From Bacteroidota bacterium (GTDB lineage: Bacteria > Bacteroidota > Rhodothermia > Rhodothermales > JAHQVL01), in NCBI GenBank assembly GCA_039111535.1, contig JBCCIM010000049.1, forward strand, positions 1 through 33,921: a stretch of DNA of 33,921 bases, given 5' to 3'. The translations under genes and the position numbers were made by a program. Below, piece by piece: positions 1 to 6,962 of this stretch (positions within the stretch are counted from its first letter, which is position 1; every line of letters starts with the position of its first letter). A model generated the notes under the pieces. It made no database searches. It saw only the letters and a list, made by a program, of their open reading frames with translations, and had not been told where the DNA came from.

Positions 1-304
1 CCCGAAATCCCAACAACCCGAAATCCCAACAACCCGAAATCCCAACAACCCGAAATCCCAACAACCCGAAATCCCAACAACCCGAAATCCCAACAACCCG
101 AAATCCCAACAACCCGAAATCCCAACAACCCGAAAACACAACAACCCGAAAACACAACAACCCGAAAACACAACAACCCGAAAACACAACAACCCGAAAA
201 CACAACAACCCGAAAACACGAAACCCCGAAAACACGAAACCCCGAATACCCAAAACCCCGAATACCCAAAACCCCGAATACCCGAAACCCCGAATACCTG
301 GAAT
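1..304. repeat. 16-bp tandem repeat (minisatellite), about 19 units
   Basis: The sequence is a head-to-tail array of 16-bp units in register from base 1. Units 1-8 (1-128) are CCCGAAATCCCAACAA. Units 9-13 (129-208) are CCCGAAAACACAACAA. Units 14-15 (209-240) are CCCGAAAACACGAAAC. Units 16-17 (241-272) are CCCGAATACCCAAAAC, unit 18 (273-288) is CCCGAATACCCGAAAC, and unit 19 (289-304) is degenerate. Each unit looks like a diverged dimer of an 8-mer close to CCCGAAAC. Variants occur in blocks, which suggests unit-by-unit expansion. The array runs off the left edge, so its full size is unknown. It contains no stop codon in any frame on either strand. Confidence 0.97.
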
Positions 305-389
305 AAAAAAAAATTCCTGGTCTTGTAAACCGATCCGTCCTATCCTGTGTCCATAGCAGCAGAACACAACCAGGTGTACAGCAAGCGCG
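305..389. other. Leader between the repeat array and the sigma-factor gene
   Basis: This short spacer starts with an A-rich run flanked by GGAAT (300-304) and ATTCC (313-317), a small inverted repeat around A8. Stop codons close all three forward frames here (304-306, 326-328, 354-356), so any reading frame entering from the repeat ends in this spacer. A promoter for the downstream sigma gene would be expected here, but I see no convincing -35/-10 or Bacteroidota-type motif. Confidence 0.4.
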
Positions 390-953
390 GTGATAAACGT
401 ATCCCAACAACAGATTAATCAGACGTTTCGTGAGGTGGTAACTACACACCAGCGTGACCTCTATTTGTGGGCGTTCAGGCTTACGGGCAATCACCACGAT
501 GCTGAAGATTTGTCGCAAGAGGTTTTTATCAAAGTACACGCCAGCCTCGACGGTTTTCGTGGCGAGGCGGGGATGAAAACCTGGATTTACCGGATTGCGG
601 TTAACACCTATTTGAATAAGCGACGCAAAAAGGCACTCACGTTTATGAAGTTGCAAGACGACATCGAGCAAACCATGCAGGCCCGGGCTGGCGGGCATGG
701 TGTAGAAAACGTATTTCGCGATACGGATGCTGCCGCTGAGTCCAATGCAATCAAAGCGTTTGTAGACAAAGCGCTCAAACATCTTTCGAGAAAGGAGCAT
801 ATGGCGTTTGTATTGCGCCACTACAACGACCTGTCGGTCAGAGAGGTCGCAGATGCCATGCAAGTAGCAGAAGGTACTGTAAAGAGCTTGCTTTTTCGCG
901 CCGTTCAGAAATTGCGCAAGCACCTGGCTTTCATCGCAGACACCGGAAAATAG
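390..953 (+). CDS. ECF-type RNA polymerase sigma factor
   Basis: This 187-residue protein has the two-domain layout of group 4 (ECF) sigma factors and would direct RNA polymerase to a small regulon. Region 2 spans roughly residues 14-80 and includes the DAEDLSQEVFIKV stretch and the TWIYRIAVNTYLNKRRKK promoter-recognition helix. Region 4 spans roughly residues 125-180 and carries the helix-turn-helix LSVREVADAMQVAEGTVKS. The start is GTG at 390; no better ATG precedes the conserved domain and no strong ribosome-binding site is visible. The next gene, 36 bp downstream, encodes a membrane-bound zinc-finger anti-sigma factor, so the pair is very probably a co-transcribed sigma/anti-sigma switch. 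The family call is secure; the regulon is unknown, although the HEAT genes behind it are obvious candidate targets. Confidence 0.93.
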   Translation: MINVSQQQINQTFREVVTTHQRDLYLWAFRLTGNHHDAEDLSQEVFIKVHASLDGFRGEAGMKTWIYRIAVNTYLNKRRKKALTFMKLQDDIEQTMQARAGGHGVENVFRDTDAAAESNAIKAFVDKALKHLSRKEHMAFVLRHYNDLSVREVADAMQVAEGTVKSLLFRAVQKLRKHLAFIADTGK

Positions 954-989
954 CCGGCCTATGCGCGCCAGCACAAAGCACACAAGACT

Positions 990-1862
990 ATGTCAGATCA
1001 AGTTTGTACGTCAAGAGAGCATCAGATAGTAGACGCCTTGTTTGGCGATCTCGATGCAACCGGATTGGCTGACTTGCAGCAGCACATGGACAGTTGTTCA
1101 GGCTGCGCCGGTGCCTTTCAGGAAATGCAGCAAACACTCGACGTAACTGCCCAGGTGCCCGTACCAGATGTGCCGGCTGATTACTGGTCTGGGTATTATG
1201 AACGCCTTGAAGCGCGGATGTACGCTGGACAACGGGTGGCGCGGCCTTTTGCACACCTGGGTGCAGCCTGGCAGCAAGTCCGGTTGCGTCTCGCTCCCTA
1301 TTTTTCGCCACGCCCTGCATACATGCAGTGGGGCACTGCCCTGGCGTTGGTCCTGCTTGGTGTATTTATCGGCCGGCAATGGCAAGACAATCCAACTGCC
1401 GTCCCGCTTGCCCCGGCGCCGGCACAGACCGATCCGTTGCTCCAGCCCGCACAACTCTCTGAAAAGACACACCAATACCTGGACCGGTCCAAAGTCCTTT
1501 TGCTTGGGCTCGTGAATTTTGACGTCGACGAAGATGATCCGGCATTCATAAACCTTGAGCACAAACAGATCCTCGCCAATGAGTTGGTCCAGGAAGCTGC
1601 GCTGCTTAAAAACGAATTGTCGGAAAATCGCGAGCAGCAGCTTTCTGCGCTTGTCGAAGAACTAGAACTGATCCTCCTGCAAATTGCAAACCTTGAGTTA
1701 CAGCAAGACGTGCCTTCCATCGAACTCATCCAGCGCGGTGTAGATCGTGGGGCCTTGTTGCTGAAGATCAACCTGGAAAAAATGAAACTATCCGAACGCG
1801 AAGCGCCGGCGCCGGCAAAAACCGCGGACGAAGAACAGGCGGCCGGATTCCTGATGCTTTAA
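990..1862 (+). CDS. Membrane-anchored zinc-finger (zf-HC2 type) anti-sigma factor
   Basis: The 290-residue product begins with a short zinc-finger domain containing HxxxCxxC (H32, C36, C39), typical of ZAS-type anti-sigma factors that hold an ECF sigma factor inactive at the membrane. One hydrophobic segment near residues 112-131 (WGTALALVLLGVFIG) would be the single membrane span. It leaves about 110 cytoplasmic residues and about 160 extracytoplasmic residues. The outer part is rich in Glu, Leu and Gln (roughly residues 165-270) and looks helical or coiled-coil, a plausible sensor or partner-binding surface. It lies 36 bp after the sigma gene and 50 bp before the first HEAT gene on the same strand. 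The start ATG at 990 puts the finger at the N-terminus as expected. The signal sensed is not readable from the sequence. Confidence 0.88.
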   Translation: MSDQVCTSREHQIVDALFGDLDATGLADLQQHMDSCSGCAGAFQEMQQTLDVTAQVPVPDVPADYWSGYYERLEARMYAGQRVARPFAHLGAAWQQVRLRLAPYFSPRPAYMQWGTALALVLLGVFIGRQWQDNPTAVPLAPAPAQTDPLLQPAQLSEKTHQYLDRSKVLLLGLVNFDVDEDDPAFINLEHKQILANELVQEAALLKNELSENREQQLSALVEELELILLQIANLELQQDVPSIELIQRGVDRGALLLKINLEKMKLSEREAPAPAKTADEEQAAGFLML

Positions 1863-1912
1863 CAGGCAACCGGTACTGCTATCTATCAACAGTATTTCAT
1901 CGAACGAGAAAA

Positions 1913-3463
1913 ATGATGCAAAACAGAACAATGATATGGCTTGTTGCCGGCATGGCTTGCCTGCTCATGGTGAAGCCGGCAACTGCGCAAACAGACGCGG
2001 CAGAAGCATACAGCAAAGCCTATGAATTGCTTATTGCTTCCCAATACAATGCCTCAAACTCGGCGTTCTCCGAGTTTATGGATGATTATCCCGACAGCAA
2101 ATGGAAGGATGATGCCACCTACTGGACTTGCCATCTGAAGGAAAAGATGGAAGAAGATGCGGAAGACGCGTTTGAATGTTATGCGATGTTTGTAGATGAT
2201 CATTCGCGCAGTAAGTGGGTGGACGATGCAAAAGCCAACCTGATTCGGATTGGCCGGCAACTGGCTGCCGAAGGAAAGCCCGGGTATGCCAAGCAGTTAA
2301 CCGCCATGCAGAAGGGGGACGACGAAGAGGTGGCCCTTTCGGCACTCTATGCATTGCAAAATATCGGCGATGAGCGGGCCTTTGAGACCATTATGGAACT
2401 GTACAAGCGTTCTGACAGCGCTGACCTTCGGGGCCGCATTGTGTATATCCTCGGGAATTTTGATACCGATGCCGTTGTTGAGCAATTGGCAATGATTGCA
2501 AGAGAGGATGCCTCAGAGTCGGTACGCAAAAATGCGGTTTACGCCCTTGGCAACAGAGGCGGAAGGGCTGCTTCTGAATCGCTGATGGAAGTTGTGGAAG
2601 ATGGTACCAACGAAGAAGTGCAGAAAGCAGCACTCTATGCGCTCGGCAACGCTGATGAATCTGGTATATCTGCGTACCTGATGTCTGTTGCTACTTCTAC
2701 CCAAAATGTAGAACTGGGGCGTGCAGCAACCTATGCTTTGAGCAACACGGGAAGTGCCGGGGCTTCGGATGCCCTTGAGGCGTTGTTGAAGACCACAACC
2801 GCTCTGGTTGAAGTGCGAAAAGCAGCGTTGTATGCGCTCGGTAACCACGACAGTGAGTCATCGCTCATGACCTTGCGAGATGTTGCCATCAATGGTGACG
2901 AAAAGGTATTACGCAAAGCGGCTGTTCACGCGATGGGGAACCATGACCGTGCCAGCAACATGCTGCGCCAGGTATATGAAGGCATTGCTGAACGTGAGCT
3001 CAAAGAAGCTGCGCTCTATGCCATTGGCAATACGGATGACGATGACGCTGCCGCCTATCTGAAAAAGATCGCAGTCTCTGAGACGAATGAAGACCTTGCG
3101 CGGGTAGCCATGTATGCGCTTGCCAATAACACGAACGATGAAGAAGGTGATCTGATGGAAGTGTACGAGAAGGCGCGACACCTCGCCGTTAAAAAGGCAA
3201 CGTTACATCGCCTTGCAGATTCACCAAATGCGCTGATGAAAATCCTGCGCACGAGTGATGACGCTGAAATCAGGCAGACAGCCGTCTATGCGCTGGGCAA
3301 TGCCGGCGATGACGAGGTAGTCCCAACACTGCTCCAAATTGCGAAAGACGACGCAGATGTATCCGTTCGGAAAGCTGCTGTCAATGCACTCGGTAATATC
3401 GGGTCGGATGCAGCGCAAGAAGCCATTCTTAAGATCCTGAAAGAAGGGATTGGTCAAGACTAA
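1913..3463 (+). CDS. Exported TPR/HEAT-repeat protein (12 YALGN-type repeats)
   Basis: The 516-residue protein has a signal peptide (residues 1-26, ending PATAQ) and should act in the periplasm or at the outer envelope. Residues 28-130 resemble a YbgF/TPR-like helical domain with the DYPDSKWKDDATYW and DDHSRSKWVDDAK turns. From about residue 140 onward I count 12 HEAT-like repeats of about 31 residues with the core VRKAALYALGN; one near residue 425 is degenerate (VKKATLHRLADSP). HEAT solenoids usually scaffold protein-protein contacts, and no catalytic motif is visible. The gene lies between the anti-sigma gene and a second HEAT gene 17 bp downstream, which implies one transcript. Two adjacent ATGs (1913, 1916) are possible starts. 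The family is clear; the function is unknown. Confidence 0.9.
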   Translation: MMQNRTMIWLVAGMACLLMVKPATAQTDAAEAYSKAYELLIASQYNASNSAFSEFMDDYPDSKWKDDATYWTCHLKEKMEEDAEDAFECYAMFVDDHSRSKWVDDAKANLIRIGRQLAAEGKPGYAKQLTAMQKGDDEEVALSALYALQNIGDERAFETIMELYKRSDSADLRGRIVYILGNFDTDAVVEQLAMIAREDASESVRKNAVYALGNRGGRAASESLMEVVEDGTNEEVQKAALYALGNADESGISAYLMSVATSTQNVELGRAATYALSNTGSAGASDALEALLKTTTALVEVRKAALYALGNHDSESSLMTLRDVAINGDEKVLRKAAVHAMGNHDRASNMLRQVYEGIAERELKEAALYAIGNTDDDDAAAYLKKIAVSETNEDLARVAMYALANNTNDEEGDLMEVYEKARHLAVKKATLHRLADSPNALMKILRTSDDAEIRQTAVYALGNAGDDEVVPTLLQIAKDDADVSVRKAAVNALGNIGSDAAQEAILKILKEGIGQD

Positions 3464-3480
3464 AATTCAGGTACAAGTAT

Positions 3481-4107
3481 ATGAAATACAATTACTTAGG
3501 CACAATACTCGTGGCTTGCTTTATTGGATCGATGCTCGTGGTTGGTGGTGCGCAGGCTTGTAAACATTATCCATTCCTCACCGACTGGATGGGCGCCGGC
3601 TGCTGGCTCAATGACTCGCAGGATAAGGTGTTCAACGAGGCCGGCACACAGAACATCGCGCTGCACATCATGGACATGGCAGGCGTAGAGCCTGCGAATG
3701 GCAATGCCGATCTCTCCAAAGAAGCCATTTATGCGCTTGCACGCACGGGCACTGAAGATGCGGCAACCGTGCTGCGCGCCCTGGCGCTGACACATGCCTC
3801 GCTTGAAATCAGGAAAGCCGCCCTGTATGCGCTTGCAGAGTGTCTGGAAGATGAGGCCTTGCATAAAACGTACAGCGATATTGCCCAATATGGTGACGAA
3901 CTTGAATTGCGCGTAGCCGCTGTACATCAACTCGGGCAATTGGATACGGATAGCGCTGTACCATTCCTCACAGATATTGCCCTCTCGCCTTACCCCTTGT
4001 CGCTTCGAAAAGCCGCCGTACATGCCCTACAGACAAACGACTCCGATGTAGCCCGGCAGGCGCTTTACAACATTCTCTCCAACACAGCTGCCGCCTTTGC
4101 AGGTTAG
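3481..4107 (+). CDS. Small exported HEAT-repeat protein
   Basis: This 208-residue product has an N-terminal hydrophobic export signal (roughly residues 1-26, ending GGAQA before Cys27). The residue at -3 relative to that cysteine is Ala, so it does not fit a normal lipobox and cleavage by signal peptidase I is more likely. Three cysteines lie in the mature N-terminal region (ACKHYP and AGCWLND, then one in repeat two). Residues 75-205 hold about four HEAT-like repeats with cores such as IRKAALYALAE and LRKAAVHALQT, related to those in the upstream protein but without the YALGN asparagine. It starts 17 bp after the previous stop and ends 26 bp before the next HEAT gene. It looks like the middle member of a three-protein set; its role is unknown. 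Confidence 0.85.
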   Translation: MKYNYLGTILVACFIGSMLVVGGAQACKHYPFLTDWMGAGCWLNDSQDKVFNEAGTQNIALHIMDMAGVEPANGNADLSKEAIYALARTGTEDAATVLRALALTHASLEIRKAALYALAECLEDEALHKTYSDIAQYGDELELRVAAVHQLGQLDTDSAVPFLTDIALSPYPLSLRKAAVHALQTNDSDVARQALYNILSNTAAAFAG

Positions 4108-4133
4108 GTCACAGGTACGCCGAGGAATCAACC

Positions 4134-5276
4134 ATGAAAACCGTTTTACATACCACAGCAACCCTTTTTCTTTTTCTGGTAGTCTGTGCCTTGCCGAATA
4201 CGGGCATTGCCCAAAAAGTTAAAATCCATCCTGATGAAGATAAAGCACTCGCTGCACGCATGGATTGGGCCGCGCAGCAAAACGTGCGTGGAGATGGATA
4301 CTGGGTGGGATACAATATCACCAAGTTTATGCGGCCGAATGTGTGGATGGGCAGCATTGGAGGCAAAAACTGGAGCCGGCGTAAGTCAATTTACGCATTG
4401 ATTGGCCAGGAAGACCGCGAGCAGGAATTGCCCGACGAATTAAAGGAAGATCTCGGGTTTTCCATGAAAGGGACCATGCATTTTGGCAAGCATAAAAAAA
4501 ACACAGATGTACGCGTTGCACGAGATATTGCGATCCTTATGTATGTCAAAAAGAACCGCAAGGGGCCTACAGACATTCACCTTTCCAATATGTCACTGGG
4601 CGTAGACCTCGAGAACCGCCCCTTGTTCTGGTTAGGGAAAGCGGGCGATGAAGAGAGCGCCACCATGCTTGAGGAAATGTACCACGCAACGTCGCACAAC
4701 AGCATGAAGTCAGATTTGCTCGGTGCAATCAGCATCCACGAAAACAAGGCACGCCGGCTGGCTTTCCTCGCTCAGATCCTTGAGAACGAAAAAAGCCCGG
4801 ATGTGCGTGAAGATACAGCGTTTTGGGTTGGGCAACTCGACTTGCCCGAAGGGCTGGCTGTATTGCAAAAAGTAATAGCAACCGATCCATCAATGGATGT
4901 GCGCGAACACGCAGTGTTTTCTATGTCGGAAATGTCGTCTGAGGAAGCGCTGGAAGCACTCATTGAACTCGCCAAGGACGGCCAGCAAAAGGTGGTTCGG
5001 AAGAAAGCTATTTTCTGGTTAAGTCAGCATGCCTCCAAAAACGCAATACAGGTAATCGAAGAGATTGTAATGGACGATAAAGACCTGGCAATACAGGAGC
5101 AAGCTGTGTTTGCGCTTTCACAGTTTCCAGCAGATGAGAGTGTGCCTCGCTTGATTGAAATTGCTGAAAATCATCAGAGCGTTGAGGTTCGGAAAAAAGC
5201 CATATTCTGGCTTGGGGATTCTGGTGATCCGCGCGCTGTGGATGCTTTGATTGCACTGGCCAGGCGGAAGAACTAG
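4134..5276 (+). CDS. Exported HEAT-repeat protein with FWLG-type repeats
   Basis: The 380-residue product has a clear signal peptide (residues 1-26, ending NTGIAQ). The N-terminal third (residues 27-150) is not obviously repetitive and contains a Trp/Gly-rich stretch (WVGYNITKFMRPNVWMGSIGG). From about residue 155 to the end there are six or seven HEAT-like repeats whose core is VRKKAIFWLGDSG, VREDTAFWVGQLD or IQEQAVFALSQFP. The aromatic FW at the inner helix differs from YALGN in the first HEAT protein, so the solenoids probably bind different surfaces. GAGGA at 4122-4126, 7 nt before the ATG, is one of the few good Shine-Dalgarno sequences in the window and supports this start. It is the last gene of the sigma-factor unit, and a terminator hairpin follows at 5363. 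Confidence 0.88.
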   Translation: MKTVLHTTATLFLFLVVCALPNTGIAQKVKIHPDEDKALAARMDWAAQQNVRGDGYWVGYNITKFMRPNVWMGSIGGKNWSRRKSIYALIGQEDREQELPDELKEDLGFSMKGTMHFGKHKKNTDVRVARDIAILMYVKKNRKGPTDIHLSNMSLGVDLENRPLFWLGKAGDEESATMLEEMYHATSHNSMKSDLLGAISIHENKARRLAFLAQILENEKSPDVREDTAFWVGQLDLPEGLAVLQKVIATDPSMDVREHAVFSMSEMSSEEALEALIELAKDGQQKVVRKKAIFWLSQHASKNAIQVIEEIVMDDKDLAIQEQAVFALSQFPADESVPRLIEIAENHQSVEVRKKAIFWLGDSGDPRAVDALIALARRKN

Positions 5277-5362
5277 CTGGGCTGAAGGGCAAGCAAGGGC
5301 AACCCGGATAAGGGTAGTTATAGCCAACTTATCGGACAGATACGACTAACTGGTTGGGACAG

Positions 5363-5390
5363 AGCCGGCACACGTGGGGTGCCGGCTTTT
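5363..5390 (+). terminator. Rho-independent terminator after the HEAT unit
   Basis: AGCCGGCAC (5363-5371) pairs perfectly with GTGCCGGCT (5379-5387) around a 7-nt loop and runs into TTTT (5387-5390). It lies about 90 bp after the last HEAT gene. It ends directly before the stop codon of the convergent minus-strand gene at 5392. The T-run is only on the plus side, so it should mainly stop rightward transcription. Confidence 0.8.
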
Positions 5391-5391
5391 G

Positions 5392-5841
5392 TCATACAGG
5401 CTGCGCTACAAGATGGCGGCGGATATTGGCAAACGTGTCTGCCCAACCCTTTTTGCAATCTTTGAGAAAAGAATCAGCGTCAGCTGTATCGGGGAAGCCA
5501 GCCTGGGTTACCGAAAGCACGGTACCATCAGGGTGGGGCGAAAGCCTGAAGTCCACAGAAAAGTCTGCTTCAAACGGGAGTGCTTCAGTTTTTGTGTGGT
5601 AACTGTACGAACTGAGGCGCATGCGCACGGCAGGTTCAAACGTCTCGATGGTCGCTGCGGAGATATAGTCCGGGTTGTCTTCGTCGGCTCCCCAGGCCGC
5701 ACACCATGTACCACCCCGTTCCGGGTGCACTATAACCTGGGTTGCACCCCACCAGTCGCGTATTGCACTTGGGGTATGTAGCAGGCGGAATACATCAGCA
5801 GGCGATGCCGGCAGGATTTCTTCGTGTCTATGTGAACGCAT
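5392..5841 (-). CDS. SRPBCC / AHSA1-like small-molecule-binding protein
   Basis: The 149-residue protein matches the START-like fold of the AHSA1/SRPBCC group. The N-terminal strand is HEEILPASPADVFRLLHTP, followed by the family's IRDWWG motif, a central antiparallel sheet (TWCAAWGADEDNPDYISAATIETFEPAVRM is the region), and a C-terminal helix with GWADTFANIRRHL. This is the usual length for the family. These proteins bind hydrophobic ligands or act as cochaperone-like or toxin-resistance factors; nothing here picks out one ligand. It lies about 120 bp downstream of the nitrilase-like gene on the same strand and may share its transcript. No signal peptide is seen, so it is probably cytoplasmic. 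The assignment is at superfamily level only. Confidence 0.85.
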   Translation of the reverse strand: MRSHRHEEILPASPADVFRLLHTPSAIRDWWGATQVIVHPERGGTWCAAWGADEDNPDYISAATIETFEPAVRMRLSSYSYHTKTEALPFEADFSVDFRLSPHPDGTVLSVTQAGFPDTADADSFLKDCKKGWADTFANIRRHLVAQPV

Positions 5842-5961
5842 TAAGCTATGAGGGATGTTGATGGAAAAACTGAAAATACCGTCTTTTTACAAAAGTTGCA
5901 GTACTGATTTGTGGGTCGATTTATCCAAGGAAAATTTCGGTCTGTAGCGAGGGGAGAAGGC

Positions 5962-6747
5962 TCAATAACGTTCGGGCGCAAACCGGTGTGCAAGGTGCCC
6001 GGTTGCAGCTTCCAGGTCGAGGTTTTGTACAAGGATGCCGGCCGTGCCATATGGCAAATGCGCAACACATTTTCCTGCTGGATCGATGAGGCTCGTGGCT
6101 GACTCCTGAAACGGTAATGCGTAGTTGACGCTTGCAAAGTATATGGTGTTTTCGATGCTACGCATCAGCATCGCCTTCTCGTAATACGGCGCCTCTGCTG
6201 CGCCCCACGTGGTTAATTGAACCCCTTGTTGCAGGCTACCGGTATGCTGCGGATGAAATACGATATGCGCCCCTTTGCGCGCTGCCCAGCGTACGGTTTC
6301 AGGGTATCGCCAGCCTTCATGACAAATGGCGATGCCAAATTTTAGTCCCCCTGTTTCGAACAGGTGCCGCTGCATTCCTGGTACGTAGTTGGCCTCTTCT
6401 GAAGGATCCAACTGGGTTTTAGCCTGAAAGCCAAGGGGCGCCCCCGTTGCATCAAACACATAAGCAACAATCTGATTACCTCTTGGCGTAAGTCGCTCCA
6501 TGCCCATAATGGTGGCAAGCTGGAAGACTTTTGCCCAGTTGCGCACTTGATCGTATGCCCGGTCGTGTGCGGCCTGATCAAAATCGGGTACCTCAAAATC
6601 GAGGCCGCGCAATCCTGGGAGGTAGGCTTCCGGGAAGCAGATAAGTTGCACGTCCTGACGGGAAGCAGCTGACATCAAATCATGTACATGGCGTAGTCCG
6701 TCTTCAATAGAATGCGCTACTGTTGGCGACGCAAGGGCTATTTTCAT
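5962..6747 (-). CDS. Carbon-nitrogen hydrolase (nitrilase superfamily)
   Basis: With the start at ATG 6747 the product has 261 residues, the normal size for single-domain C-N hydrolases that cleave amides or nitriles. The Glu-Lys-Cys triad is visible: E40 in CFPEAYLPG, K110 in FQAKTQLDP and C142 in GIAICHEGWRYPE. The reading frame continues upstream to 6828, but the extra 27 residues are not homologous to anything I recognise and MKIALASP is the canonical beta-strand beginning, so the internal start is preferred. The substrate cannot be read from the sequence; an omega-amidase-like or N-carbamoyl-type role is possible. The SRPBCC gene follows on the same strand. No export signal is seen. Confidence 0.9.
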   Translation of the reverse strand: MKIALASPTVAHSIEDGLRHVHDLMSAASRQDVQLICFPEAYLPGLRGLDFEVPDFDQAAHDRAYDQVRNWAKVFQLATIMGMERLTPRGNQIVAYVFDATGAPLGFQAKTQLDPSEEANYVPGMQRHLFETGGLKFGIAICHEGWRYPETVRWAARKGAHIVFHPQHTGSLQQGVQLTTWGAAEAPYYEKAMLMRSIENTIYFASVNYALPFQESATSLIDPAGKCVAHLPYGTAGILVQNLDLEAATGHLAHRFAPERY

Positions 6748-6962
6748 GCAGTTCAGGTTGGGTTGATGTGTTAGTTGGCGGCAAGCCCGTGTTAAAGTAA
6801 AGCTACCGCAATGCGACAACAGCAGCAACAGGCAGGCGCGACAATTACACCTTAATTTATAATAACTCGCGCTATTGTAGTGATTGGTTAATTAATCGTT
6901 GGGTAGGCCGATACCTTTCACGTAAGTCATGTCCTGGTCAACCCTTTTTATTGTTGTTTAAG

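Noticed and set aside
1-304. CRISPR array
   Set aside because: The 16-bp units are contiguous with no unique spacers, and no cas gene is nearby.
6748-6828. 27-residue N-terminal extension of the nitrilase-like protein
   Set aside because: The family begins at the first beta strand (MKIALASP), so the upstream in-frame start is probably not used.
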